This document shows positions 31,672 through 40,282 of a stretch of DNA of 54,198 nucleotides, piece by piece; the first letter of the stretch is position 1; the number at the start of each line of letters is the position of its first letter. Position numbers and translations under genes: made by a program. Location of the stretch: the NCBI GenBank assembly GCA_009772965.1, contig WPAF01000002.1, positions 1 to 54,198 on the forward strand, written 5' to 3'. The notes beneath the pieces were generated by a model that saw nothing but the letters and a program-made list of their open reading frames with translations, made no database searches and was not told the origin of the DNA. Origin of the DNA: Candidatus Saganbacteria bacterium (GTDB lineage Bacteria; Margulisbacteria; WOR-1; XYC2-FULL-46-14; WPAF01).

Positions 31672-32538
31672 ATGGATGAAAATTTTAGTAAAATAAAATT
31701 GGTTCTCTGGCAGATATTGTTTCTAAACTGGCTGGTGGCGGCCATGAAAATATTCATTGGCTCGGTTTTCGGGCTTATATCCATGGTTGCTGACGGGTTC
31801 CATTCTTTAACAGACGGGGCAAGCAATATTATCGGACTGGTTGGATTGACCGCGGCTTCAAAGCCCGTAGATTCAGACCATCCATATGGGCATAAAAAAA
31901 TTGAGAGCTTTACCGCCTTGGGGATATCTATGCTTCTTTTGATTGTATGCTATGAAGTTATACAATCTTCAATCTCAAGGATCTTTTCCCCGCAGAAGCC
32001 GGAAGCATCGCCTTTGGCCTTTGTCGTGATGATTATTACATTTGCGATAAACATATTTGTTGTCATTTACGAGCTTCGTAAAGGGAAAGAATATAAAAGC
32101 GATATTTTAGTTTCGGATTCGATGCATACAAGAAGCGATATTTTTGTATCTTCGGCCGTTATTGTTTCTTTAATTGGGATTAGGATGGGGTTCCCGATTG
32201 TTGACCCAATTGCGTCGCTTATTATAGTCCTAATGATTTTATATTCCGCATTTAGGATTCTAATGAACATTTTTGGGGTGCTTGTTGACAGGGCGGCTGT
32301 TGACAGGATGAAAATTGAAGAAATTGCGCGTTCCCATCCTAAGGTAATAGTCTGCCATAAGGTGCGTACCCGGGGAAGGGAAGACGATATACATGTTGAC
32401 CTCCATATAAGCGTAGATTCAAATATGAGCGTTTTACATTCCCACGGCTTGTCCCATGAGCTCCAGGAGAACATAAAAAAGGAAATAGCCGGCGTCACAG
32501 ACGTAATAATCCATATTGAGCCCTGGCATAAAAAATGA
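31672..32538 (+). CDS. Cation diffusion facilitator metal exporter
   Basis: A 288-residue CDF protein exporting Zn2+, Fe2+, Mn2+ or similar. The transmembrane metal site is visible as ADGFHSLTDGASN (HxxxD) with the partner Asp in SDSMHTRSD, and DHPYGHKKIE lies in the cytoplasmic loop. A C-terminal cytoplasmic domain (from about 205) ends with DVIIHIEPWHKK. The metal cannot be told. Start at 31672 follows the -10 box by 7 nt. It overlaps the beta-lactamase-fold gene by 4 nt. Confidence 0.92.
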   Translation: MDENFSKIKLVLWQILFLNWLVAAMKIFIGSVFGLISMVADGFHSLTDGASNIIGLVGLTAASKPVDSDHPYGHKKIESFTALGISMLLLIVCYEVIQSSISRIFSPQKPEASPLAFVVMIITFAINIFVVIYELRKGKEYKSDILVSDSMHTRSDIFVSSAVIVSLIGIRMGFPIVDPIASLIIVLMILYSAFRILMNIFGVLVDRAAVDRMKIEEIARSHPKVIVCHKVRTRGREDDIHVDLHISVDSNMSVLHSHGLSHELQENIKKEIAGVTDVIIHIEPWHKK

Positions 32539-33479
32539 CCAGGATCCTCTTTGCCGCGTTTATTGTCCTTCTTAATTATAATTCTTTTGCCTTAAATCCC
32601 GTCCAACTAGAAAAAAAGCTTGAGCAATTAGTAGATAAAGAAAAAGCAGGGATGGTTTTTATCGATTTAAAAAGCGGGTGTGAATTAAGCATTGGCGGGT
32701 CGCGGGAATTTCCTGCGGCATCAGTTGCTAAACTGCCGGTTATGGCGGCGGCATACCATTTGTCGCAAAATGGAATTATTAATTTAAATAACAAGATACA
32801 GTTTAGGGAAGCTGACAGGATGGAAGGATCAGGGGTTTTGCGCTGGATGAAAGCAGGGAGAAGTTATACTATTTTCAACCTCATTCGCTTGATGATTGTC
32901 TTGTCTGATAATTCCGCCACAAAAATGCTTGTTGATTGTATTGGGGCGCCAGTTGTAAATGGATATCTGGCGGAGGCAGGGATAACAAAAACCAGGATCA
33001 CCGACCATACCATGCTGGTTGAGCCTCCATCTGCCGAGGTAAATATGACTACGCCATATGAAATGGCGGTTCTGGTCAGGAAAATATTCAAGCAGGACGG
33101 ATTTAACAAGGAATCCGCAAGGCAAATGCTTTCTTTTATGAAAAGCCAGAAATACCGCTGGGGTATTTGGAGGGGAGTCCCTCCAGGCGTGATTGTGGCG
33201 GATAAAACCGGCAACCTTGAAAAAATATTAAATGATGTCGGCATAGTTTATACCAAAAACGGCTGTTATATCCTATCGATATTTACCCACGGGTATGCCA
33301 AACAAAGGGATGCCAGGATAATGATTAACGAAATATCAAAAGTGGTGTATGAGGAATATACCGGCGAAAAAGTCATACAAAAGAAGAAGAAAATAATTAG
33401 AAAATATAAAAAAAAGCTATCAAGAAAGCGCCGCTATAACCGCATCCGCCATTTGCGAAGTGCCAAGTTTACCCATTAA
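32535..33479 (+). CDS. Class A beta-lactamase-fold serine hydrolase
   Basis: 314 residues with an N-terminal signal (about 1-19). Catalytic motifs of class A beta-lactamases are all present: S63-VA-K66, S124-D-N126, an omega-loop Glu163 region and K224-T-G226. It may hydrolyse beta-lactams or act as a peptidoglycan carboxypeptidase-like enzyme. The C-terminal ~50 residues are strongly basic (KKKKIIRKYKKKLSRKRR), atypical for the family. The last codons lie in a 40-bp copy of the idh 3' end, so the native C-terminus seems to have been altered by an insertion. Confidence 0.85.
   Translation: MTRILFAAFIVLLNYNSFALNPVQLEKKLEQLVDKEKAGMVFIDLKSGCELSIGGSREFPAASVAKLPVMAAAYHLSQNGIINLNNKIQFREADRMEGSGVLRWMKAGRSYTIFNLIRLMIVLSDNSATKMLVDCIGAPVVNGYLAEAGITKTRITDHTMLVEPPSAEVNMTTPYEMAVLVRKIFKQDGFNKESARQMLSFMKSQKYRWGIWRGVPPGVIVADKTGNLEKILNDVGIVYTKNGCYILSIFTHGYAKQRDARIMINEISKVVYEEYTGEKVIQKKKKIIRKYKKKLSRKRRYNRIRHLRSAKFTH
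33425..33464. repeat. Direct repeat, left copy (att-like)
   Basis: Forty bases matching 35265-35304 with 37 identities; the first 28 are perfect (from AAAGCGCCGCTATAACC). It duplicates the 3' end of idh, without its stop codon, inside the beta-lactamase-fold gene. Confidence 0.85.
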
Positions 33480-33636
33480 CTTCGATTTTGCTACAAACCT
33501 GTCGCGATGGTAACAAACGCAATATTTAATACACCACAATTATTTTTTTAAGCCCAGACTTGATTAGTGTATTGCGATAAGCTACCATATATCAGCCATA
33601 AAGTAATATTTAGTTAATCAGATAAGGAGTTGATTT

Positions 33637-34380
33637 ATGTTTAATAGGCCAAAATATATTGAAAGTGCTATAAATATTGTATTTGATAGACAGTCGGGAA
33701 TTCGAAGGAAAGCAAATGAATTTGAAGATTTATTGAAAGGGAAATATAGTCAACCTGATATTATTTCAGTGCCGGATGATCTAGACCCAGAGGTTCCACG
33801 AATGATTTTTACTTCTACTCATGGATATAGTCGGATAATTGCAACGCAAGTAAATATATCATTAAATGTTCGATATTCTGAAGATGAATGGCAAAACAAT
33901 ATAGACAAAGGTAAAGAATATATGGAAGAAAGGATACCAATTCTTTTTGGCTTATTAGCAAAACTCTCTCCAGATGTTAGGGTAAATTATTGTGGATTTA
34001 ATACAAGAACACGATTATTGTTTAGTGATTCCGATAAAGAGTTTATTGGAGTGTTAATAAAAAAATATTTCAATGAATCAATCTCCACGGAAGATTTGTT
34101 TGAATTAAGGCTAAAAAAAGTTAAGATGATTGAGCAGAAGTATTTTAGCAATATAGAGATATCTATGTACAAAAAATGGAATATTGAGGAAATAAAAAAA
34201 ACAAAAAAGTTTGACACAAGAAATATTGCAGAGAAAGCCTTAGATATATTTATTGATTATAACGATAAATTTGCATTTAACCATACTGATAATTATATTT
34301 CCCAAGAAAGCATATTAAAACAAGTATTGAGAAATGCCTTGGCTGAGCTACAAAAGGAAATCATAAATGCAAGTAGTTAA
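33637..34380 (+). CDS. Unknown 247-residue protein of the PIN cassette
   Basis: Not recognised with confidence. The start FNRPKYIESAINIVFD and the mixed alpha/beta composition recall the TIGR04255 group of sporadically distributed proteins, but this is a guess. There is no signal peptide or membrane helix. GGAG precedes ATG 33637. It overlaps the next gene by 14 nt and is the first of three genes in the cassette, a good candidate for a sensor or regulator of the PIN protein. Confidence 0.55.
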   Translation: MFNRPKYIESAINIVFDRQSGIRRKANEFEDLLKGKYSQPDIISVPDDLDPEVPRMIFTSTHGYSRIIATQVNISLNVRYSEDEWQNNIDKGKEYMEERIPILFGLLAKLSPDVRVNYCGFNTRTRLLFSDSDKEFIGVLIKKYFNESISTEDLFELRLKKVKMIEQKYFSNIEISMYKKWNIEEIKKTKKFDTRNIAEKALDIFIDYNDKFAFNHTDNYISQESILKQVLRNALAELQKEIINASS

Positions 34381-34792
34381 TGAAATAGATACAAACACAA
34401 CAGCCATATGTGCGATGCAAAGCAGGACAGGATTGGCTGAAAATATTAACCAATGGACTAAAGCGTATCCCGATGTATTAACGACAAGTAGTTTTTCTTT
34501 TTGGGGTAAAGATGAGGTGCAAGTTAAAGAAGAAAGGTTGTCCTTATCTAATACCAGCTTGAATAAAGAATGGTACGATATTGGAAGAAATTGGACAAAT
34601 CGCAGGTTGGTTTACAGGGGAGTAAATACGACAGACAACGAATCCTTTTCAACGGTAAGAGGGGATAAATGGATTAGGCCTAAAAAATCAACTATTGGAG
34701 CATTGGTTAAAGGGGCTGTGGGTTGGGTTGGGAATGATTTGGATGAATTATTAAATGAAATAAAAAAACTAAGAGGAAATATAGAATTATAA
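34367..34792 (+). CDS. Unknown 141-residue protein before the PIN toxin
   Basis: Not recognised. It is soluble, rich in Thr, Ser and Asn in the first half (about 1-75) and charged at the C-terminus (LDELLNEIKKLRGNIEL, a probable helix). Such a C-terminal helix next to a PIN gene would suit an antitoxin, but no DNA-binding fold is visible. It lies 7 nt before the PIN gene. Confidence 0.5.
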   Translation: MQVVNEIDTNTTAICAMQSRTGLAENINQWTKAYPDVLTTSSFSFWGKDEVQVKEERLSLSNTSLNKEWYDIGRNWTNRRLVYRGVNTTDNESFSTVRGDKWIRPKKSTIGALVKGAVGWVGNDLDELLNEIKKLRGNIEL

Positions 34793-34799
34793 CAAATAT

Positions 34800-35258
34800 A
34801 TGTTTCTACTTGATACAACGTATTGTAGCAAAATAATCGATAAAGACCGGTCACTTATGGAACATATTTCAAATAATGTGCCTAAAGATTCATATGTTGC
34901 TACAAGTGTGGTTTCAAAAGGTGAATTAGTTTATATGGTTGAAAAGTCAGAACGAAAGGAAGATAACAAAAGGGTTGTTAGAAACTTTTTGGAAAATATT
35001 GACATTCAACCGGTGACCTCAAAAGTTGCGGATGTTTATGGCGAGTTGAAGTATAATATATTTTCAAAATATGCACCTAAAGAAAAAACCAAGAGAAACA
35101 AGTATACCTTAGCAAGGCTTGGTATTACAGAAAACGATGCGTGGATTGCTGCTCTGGCAATATCTATGGGATTAACTGTAATCACTAAGGATTCGGATTT
35201 TCAAAGAATTAAAGACGCGGATAACAGATTGAATTATGAAGAATGGCCTGTTTCATAA
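34800..35258 (+). CDS. VapC-like PIN-domain ribonuclease
   Basis: A 152-residue PIN-domain protein. The acidic metal-binding set is visible: Asp5 (FLLDTTYCS), Glu42 (GELVY), Asp113 (ENDAWIAALA) and Asp131/Asp133 (TKDSDFQRI). VapC toxins cleave tRNA or rRNA. The partner is not a standard VapB; instead two unknown genes precede it. It ends 4 nt before the convergent idh stop. Confidence 0.88.
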   Translation: MFLLDTTYCSKIIDKDRSLMEHISNNVPKDSYVATSVVSKGELVYMVEKSERKEDNKRVVRNFLENIDIQPVTSKVADVYGELKYNIFSKYAPKEKTKRNKYTLARLGITENDAWIAALAISMGLTVITKDSDFQRIKDADNRLNYEEWPVS

Positions 35259-35262
35259 AACC

Positions 35263-36339
35263 TCAAAGCGCCGCTATAACCGCATCCGCCATCTGAGAAG
35301 TTCCGACAGCAGTGGGGTCGTCACGGTTAAGCTTTAAATCATATGTGACACTTTTCCCTTCTGCAATAACTTTTGCGGCTGCTTTTTCCAATTTATCGGC
35401 GGAAGCCTGTTCGCCAATATGCCTGAGCATTAACACAGCCGAAAGAAGCACGGCGGTGGGGTTGACTTTATTTAATCCGGCATATTTTGGGGCGCTGCCG
35501 TGGATTGCTTCAAAAACAGCAAGCCCATTCCCAAAGTTTGCTCCAGGAGCAACCCCCAATCCTCCGATAAGCCCCGCGCACAAATCAGAAATAATATCGC
35601 CGTAAAGGTTGGGAAGCACTAAAACGTCGTATAATTCCGGCTTTTGGACCAGCTGCATGCACATATTGTCAATCAGCCGTTCTTCGTATTCGATTGTATT
35701 GTATTCTTTTGCAACTTCTCTCGCGGCGTGGAAAAATAGCCCGTCAGTGAATTTCATGATATTTGCTTTTGTCACGGCGGTTACTTTTTTCCGGTTGTTT
35801 TTTACGGCATAATCAAAAGCAAACTTAACAATCCTTTTTGTCCCTGAGATGGAAATCGGCTTAATGCTGATGCCCGAATCTTTGCTTATTTTTTTCTTTG
35901 AAAGCTTTTCAATTTCAGAAATAAGCCCGAGAGTTTCAGTTTTTCCTTCTTCAAATTCTATTCCAGCGTATAAATCTTCTGTGTTTTCACGGACAACCAC
36001 AAGGTCGATATTTTTATATTTGCTTCTGACGCCTGTTAGCGATTTGCAAGGCCTTAAACAAACAAAAAGATCCAGCTCTTTCCTGATTGCCACATTTACA
36101 GAGCGAAAACCGGTGCCGATGGGTGTGGTGATGGGGCCTTTTAACGCGACTTTATTTTTTCTTATTGACTCAAGGGTTGATTCCGGCAGGGGTGTGCCGT
36201 ATTTTTTCAAAACGTCCGCACCAGCTTCCGCGACTTCCCAATTAATTTTGACGCCAGCAGCAATAACACAACGCTTTACTGCCTCGCAAATTTCAGGGCC
36301 GATGCCGTCGCCGGGGATCAAAGTAATATTATGTGTCAT
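35263..36339 (-). CDS. NAD-type isocitrate dehydrogenase
   Basis: A 358-residue beta-decarboxylating dehydrogenase. [11 protein letters not shown] starts the fold; [18 protein letters not shown] binds substrate; [17 protein letters not shown] supplies the catalytic Asp residues. The Ser-Val-Asn form and the [15 protein letters not shown] block fit the NAD-dependent isocitrate dehydrogenase type, though 3-isopropylmalate or homoisocitrate dehydrogenase are alternatives. It makes 2-oxoglutarate, the carbon skeleton for the divergent glnA and nearby gdhA. The 3' end is duplicated on the far side of the PIN cassette. Confidence 0.85.
   Translation of the reverse strand: MTHNITLIPGDGIGPEICEAVKRCVIAAGVKINWEVAEAGADVLKKYGTPLPESTLESIRKNKVALKGPITTPIGTGFRSVNVAIRKELDLFVCLRPCKSLTGVRSKYKNIDLVVVRENTEDLYAGIEFEEGKTETLGLISEIEKLSKKKISKDSGISIKPISISGTKRIVKFAFDYAVKNNRKKVTAVTKANIMKFTDGLFFHAAREVAKEYNTIEYEERLIDNMCMQLVQKPELYDVLVLPNLYGDIISDLCAGLIGGLGVAPGANFGNGLAVFEAIHGSAPKYAGLNKVNPTAVLLSAVLMLRHIGEQASADKLEKAAAKVIAEGKSVTYDLKLNRDDPTAVGTSQMADAVIAAL
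35265..35304. repeat. Direct repeat, right copy (idh 3' end)
   Basis: Lies in the final codons of idh and matches 33425-33464 at 37 of 40 positions. Confidence 0.85.
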
Positions 36340-36349
36340 AATACAAATT

Positions 36350-36355
36350 ATTATA
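36350..36355 (-). promoter_or_regulatory. -10 box of idh
   Basis: Minus-strand TATAAT 10 nt before the idh ATG, with no Shine-Dalgarno between. Divergent from the glnA promoter 30 bp away. Confidence 0.55.
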
Positions 36356-36381
36356 TCTTATTTATTACTAAATAAAAAGTG

Positions 36382-36390
36382 TGATATAAT
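36382..36390 (+). promoter_or_regulatory. Extended -10 of glnA
   Basis: TGA-TATAAT (TATAAT at 36385-36390); expected start near 36397, giving an ~83-nt leader that contains the hairpin at 36410-36450. The -35 is weak. Confidence 0.55.
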
Positions 36391-36409
36391 GCAGGCAAAG
36401 TTCAGGGAA

Positions 36410-36450
36410 CCCCAGACCTGCCTGCCGGCAGGCAAGGCTGAAGTCTGGGG
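36410..36450 (+). repeat. Palindromic repeat forming a hairpin in the glnA leader
   Basis: Outer arms CCCCAGAC (36410-36417) and GTCTGGGG (36443-36450) enclose a perfect palindrome TGCCTGCC-GGCAGGCA (36419-36434). It sits between the promoter and GGAGG of glnA and would fold in the mRNA. Confidence 0.75.
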
Positions 36451-36479
36451 AATTATTTAATAAAGTCTGGAGGACAACT

Positions 36480-37817
36480 ATGGAAGCAGCGAAAAAAGAA
36501 GTACTAGAAAGGGCAAAAAGCGACGGCGTAAAATTTATCAACCTTCAATTTACCGATATTTTAGGGACAATAAAATCAGTTTCCATTCCTGCCGCCAGGC
36601 TTTCCGATGTTTTAGAAAAAGGAATTTGGTTTGACGGCTCATCAATTGAAGGCTTTGTCAGGATTTGCGAATCGGACATGATTTTAGTTCCGGATCCAGC
36701 AACTTACCAGGTAACCCCATGGACGCCGGCTGAGCGAAAATCCGCGAGATTTATTTGCGATGTCCATACCCCTGAGGGCGTGCCTTTTGAAGGGGATCCA
36801 AGGTCAATCCTGAAAAAAGCAGTTAATGAAGCAAAAAAGCTCGGATATGATTATAATTGTGGGCCGGAAGTTGAATTTTATTTATTTAAAAAAGAAGAAG
36901 GCAAAATTACAACCGATCCCCATGATTTAGGCGGATATTTTGATTATTCGCCGCGTGATATGGCAAGCAATGTCAGAAAAGATATTATAATTGCGCTTGA
37001 ACAGATGGGAATGGAAGCGGAGATGGGGCATCACGAATGCGGGCCGGGACAGCATGAAATAGATATCAGGTTTGGAGACGCAGTAACCGCGGCGGACAAC
37101 GCAATCACATTAAAATATACCATAAAAGCCATTGCCAACAAGCATGACCTTTATGCTTCTTTTATGCCTAAACCTTTATTCGGGCAAGCGGGGTCAGGCA
37201 TGCATGTCCACCAGTCATTTTTTGACAATAAAGGAAAAAATATATTTTTTGACGCGAAGGACAAATATAAACTTTCTAAGCTGGCTTACAATTTCATTGC
37301 TGGGCAACTGCTCCATGCAAAAGCTTTAACCGCCATTGTTGCTCCTACCATTAATTCATATAAGCGATTGGTTTCAGGCTACGAGGCTCCGGTTTATATT
37401 TGCTGGGCGCAGATTAACCGTTCTTCGCTTATCAGGATCCCAAGATATTCTCCCGGCAGAGAGCAATCCACAAGGTGCGAGCTTAGGTGCCCTGATCCTT
37501 CCTGCAACCCTTATTTGGCTTTTGCGGCAATGCTCATGGCAGGCCTGGATGGGATAAAAAACAAAATGACTCCTCCTCCTCCGGTTGAAGAAGATGTTTA
37601 TAAAATTGAAGAAACAAGGCTTCAAGAGTTAAATATTGATATGCTCCCATTTTCCATAAAGCGCGCCATCGAGGAACTTAAAAAAGATAGTGTTGTTAAA
37701 GATGCAATGGGAAAACATGCCTTTGAAAAATTTGTAAAAGCAAAGCTCAAAGAATTTGATGAATACAGGATGCAGATTACGCCCTGGGAGATTGAAAAAT
37801 ACCTAGAATGCCTCTAA
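36480..37817 (+). CDS. glnA: Glutamine synthetase type I
   Basis: A 445-residue GSI making glutamine from glutamate and ammonium. WFDGSSIEGFVRI, GPEVEFYLF, GQAGSGMHVHQS and NRSSLIRIPRY with the following ELRCPDPSCNPYLAF are all standard. The length fits the shorter GSI-alpha group, which lacks the adenylylation loop, so feedback or transcriptional control is expected. GGAGG precedes the ATG. Two membrane sensor genes follow, and idh is divergent. Confidence 0.97.
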   Translation: MEAAKKEVLERAKSDGVKFINLQFTDILGTIKSVSIPAARLSDVLEKGIWFDGSSIEGFVRICESDMILVPDPATYQVTPWTPAERKSARFICDVHTPEGVPFEGDPRSILKKAVNEAKKLGYDYNCGPEVEFYLFKKEEGKITTDPHDLGGYFDYSPRDMASNVRKDIIIALEQMGMEAEMGHHECGPGQHEIDIRFGDAVTAADNAITLKYTIKAIANKHDLYASFMPKPLFGQAGSGMHVHQSFFDNKGKNIFFDAKDKYKLSKLAYNFIAGQLLHAKALTAIVAPTINSYKRLVSGYEAPVYICWAQINRSSLIRIPRYSPGREQSTRCELRCPDPSCNPYLAFAAMLMAGLDGIKNKMTPPPPVEEDVYKIEETRLQELNIDMLPFSIKRAIEELKKDSVVKDAMGKHAFEKFVKAKLKEFDEYRMQITPWEIEKYLECL

Positions 37818-37836
37818 AAATATAAGAGGGGGAACT

Positions 37837-38772
37837 ATGGAAAAAGCAAAATATCTTGATAAGAATTTAGAATTCATAGATTTGGTTTTGCCCCTCGACA
37901 GGATTGCAAGAAAGCTTTTGGTTCCGGTGTTGTTTCTTATTGCCACGAGTTCGTTTTTTTATAAACTGCATTATCCAATATTCCCTTTAACTGTTATCCT
38001 TGTGCTGTATTTAATTATAAGCGCTCTGGCCTTTTGGATTATAAAGAAAGGCGTGGTGCGGGCTGATTTGATGTATTTTTCCCTTTTGGTGGTCAATTGT
38101 ATTTTGCTTGGCTTTGCCATTTATTTTAGCGGAGGCATAGAAAGTTTTGCGCTCCCGCTTTTTGCGGTTATCGGTGTTTTGGCCGGCTTAACCCTTCCTC
38201 TCTGGGCGATTGTGGGGGTAATAATAATTCCCGGGACTATTTATATAATTGAACTGGCAGCCGAATATCTTGGAATCATCCCTCATGTAGAAATATTTAA
38301 GGAATTTATTCAGCCCTCAGAATATGCAACTTCTATGTACATGAGGATTATGCCGATATCAAATTTTGTGGTTGCGGTGGCGATTATCTTTATTGCCTAC
38401 ACCGTCGCGGAAAATTTACGAAGAAAAAAAGAAAACCTTGCGGAAACCAGCCGAGCCCTGGAGATTAAGTCAAAGCTTCTTGTAGATAGGGATCAAGAGC
38501 TGATCAAGCTAAACCAGCAATTAAATATAAAAATCGGCGAACAGGAGGTCTTAAAAAAAGATCTTGAGATGAAAGTTGCGGAAAGGACAGCCAGCCTTAA
38601 TGTGACAATCAGCGAATTACAGAAGAAAGAAAATGAGCTTAAAGACAAGCTTGAAGAACTTGAGCAGTTTAGAAAACTGACTGTAGGCAGGGAGCTTAAG
38701 ATGATTGATCTTGAAAAAGAAATTGATAGGACTCTTATTCAATCCGGAGAGCTCCCTAAATATAATGTCTAA
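37837..38772 (+). CDS. Membrane sensor-like protein lacking a kinase domain
   Basis: 311 residues with about five membrane helices (residues ~25-190), then a long coiled coil (~200-295). The membrane part resembles that of the next gene: YFSGGIESFALPLFAVIG here, YFSGSIETGLIFLPSIFI there. Where a histidine kinase would begin (after LEELEQFRKLTVGRELKMI) the protein stops. It is therefore a kinase-less paralogue of the downstream sensor, possibly a partner for heterodimers or a decayed copy. It follows glnA by 19 nt. Confidence 0.7.
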   Translation: MEKAKYLDKNLEFIDLVLPLDRIARKLLVPVLFLIATSSFFYKLHYPIFPLTVILVLYLIISALAFWIIKKGVVRADLMYFSLLVVNCILLGFAIYFSGGIESFALPLFAVIGVLAGLTLPLWAIVGVIIIPGTIYIIELAAEYLGIIPHVEIFKEFIQPSEYATSMYMRIMPISNFVVAVAIIFIAYTVAENLRRKKENLAETSRALEIKSKLLVDRDQELIKLNQQLNIKIGEQEVLKKDLEMKVAERTASLNVTISELQKKENELKDKLEELEQFRKLTVGRELKMIDLEKEIDRTLIQSGELPKYNV

Positions 38773-40255
38773 ACAGGACATATATGTTCGCGTCAAATGG
38801 CTGATGATTGCGGCTTCCATGCCGTTTTACTTATTTGGATCTTTTTGGGGAGGGATAAAGCCGCCTGCTGTTTACGCGATTGGTTTTTTGTTTCTTATTT
38901 CATTTATAAACAATTTAATCCTCCAATTATTCGCAAAACGAAAATTTGCCGATTATTTTATTTATTGGACTCTCATGATAGACGCGGCGCTTTCAATACA
39001 AGCAGTGTATTTTTCGGGATCAATTGAAACCGGGCTGATATTTTTGCCTTCGATCTTTATCTTCATTTCCGGCTTTATTTTTTCTCCAATGGCGACAATA
39101 TTTTATGGTTTAAGCATGTTCCTGGCTATGGTTTCTACTTTTTATATGGAATATTTTGGCTATATACCTCATTTTGGGCATTCGATAAAATTTGCCTCTG
39201 AGTATTTGTGGATGCAGGTGCCGTTTTTTATGGATATTTTGGCCGGAATATTTATGCTTTACATGTTTTCTGCTTTCGCCAGCGGGTACCTCAACCAAAT
39301 TGTCAAAGAAAATTTAATAAGAATGAAAAATTCGGTAAGAGAAATGAATAATGCAAAAAAAATGTCGGATGAGGCAAATCTTGCTTTGACAAAATCAAAA
39401 GAAGAACTGGAAAAGAGCGAACAAATGCGCGTGCGCGAACTTGTGGAGTTAAGAGCCAGCCTTGAGCAAAAAATGCTTTTAAGGACAGTTGAACTTGAGG
39501 AAAATAGAAGAGCGATACTGCATATGATGAAAGACCTAAAAGACGATGTCAACAAAATGCAGGAATTAGATAGGATGAAAGATGAATTTATTTCAAATGT
39601 ATCGCATGAATTAAGGACGCCATTAACTCCGCTTATTGATTATGCCTCAATATTGGCTGAGGGCTTAGTAGGCTCGGCAAATGAAAAACAAAAAGAAATA
39701 TATAACAGCATGTTGAGGCTGAGCAAAAGAGAAGTTATACTTATTAATAGCCTGCTTGAGGTGTCTCATCTCAAGTCCGGCTCAATGGCAATAAATAAGG
39801 TTCCTTTGGAGCTAAAGCAAATAGTAGTTGATGCGGTTAAAGATTTTACTAAGGAAGCCGGCGATCGAAAGATCAATTTATCAGCTGAGGAAAACGGTAA
39901 TATCCCGACAGTTATGGGAGATGAAAACTTAATTGCCCGCCTGGTCTCTCAACTTATAAGCAATGCCCTGAAATTTACTCCTGAAGCAGGGTGGATCAGG
40001 GTAAAAGTGTTTGTAGAAAACAATCATGTTAGGGTTGAAATTGAAGATAACGGAATTGGCATAGCCAAAGAAAACATAAATAAGATATTTCATAAATTTT
40101 ACCAGGTGGACAGCGGTTATTCGCGCAAATATGGCGGAATGGGATTGGGCTTGGCGATTTGCCAGCAAATTGTGAGCCTGCATAACGGAAAAATTTGGGT
40201 GGAAAGCCCGGGATTAGGAAAGGGAGCCAAGTTTGTTTTTGCCCTGCCGATTTAA
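38765..40255 (+). CDS. Membrane sensor histidine kinase
   Basis: A 496-residue kinase. Five to six membrane helices (~10-170) are followed by a coiled coil, the H-box NVSHELRTPLTPL (phospho-acceptor His281), and an HATPase domain with DNGIGIAKENINKIF and GMGLGLAICQQIV. ATG 38765 overlaps the preceding gene by 8 nt. No response regulator is adjacent. The position after glnA suggests a nitrogen or energy signal, but the ligand is unknown. Confidence 0.9.
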   Translation: MSKQDIYVRVKWLMIAASMPFYLFGSFWGGIKPPAVYAIGFLFLISFINNLILQLFAKRKFADYFIYWTLMIDAALSIQAVYFSGSIETGLIFLPSIFIFISGFIFSPMATIFYGLSMFLAMVSTFYMEYFGYIPHFGHSIKFASEYLWMQVPFFMDILAGIFMLYMFSAFASGYLNQIVKENLIRMKNSVREMNNAKKMSDEANLALTKSKEELEKSEQMRVRELVELRASLEQKMLLRTVELEENRRAILHMMKDLKDDVNKMQELDRMKDEFISNVSHELRTPLTPLIDYASILAEGLVGSANEKQKEIYNSMLRLSKREVILINSLLEVSHLKSGSMAINKVPLELKQIVVDAVKDFTKEAGDRKINLSAEENGNIPTVMGDENLIARLVSQLISNALKFTPEAGWIRVKVFVENNHVRVEIEDNGIGIAKENINKIFHKFYQVDSGYSRKYGGMGLGLAICQQIVSLHNGKIWVESPGLGKGAKFVFALPI

Positions 40256-40266
40256 CTTATAATTTA

Positions 40267-40275
40267 TGATATAAT
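40267..40275 (+). promoter_or_regulatory. Extended -10 of nfnA
   Basis: TGA-TATAAT (TATAAT at 40270-40275) followed by 7 nt and ATG 40283; a leaderless arrangement. A GTG at 40280 is therefore unlikely to be the start. Confidence 0.6.
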
Positions 40276-40282
40276 CTTTGTG

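Larger units (their letters stand above)
33465..35264 (+). mobile_element. Putative 1.84-kb integrated cassette with a PIN toxin
   Basis: Bounded by 40-bp imperfect direct repeats taken from the idh 3' end, it holds only three co-oriented small genes (33637, 34367, 34800) and is visibly AT-richer than its flanks. No integrase or transposase is inside. The leader 33480-33636 contains inverted repeats (AATACAC...GTGTATT and ATGGTA...TACCAT). Removing the cassette leaves idh and the beta-lactamase gene as overlapping convergent genes with clean stops, which supports insertion. Confidence 0.7.

Noticed and set aside
8464-36450. Scattered CCTGCC/GGCAGG palindromes as a CRISPR array
   Set aside because: Copies are kilobases apart, differ in length and have no regular spacers.
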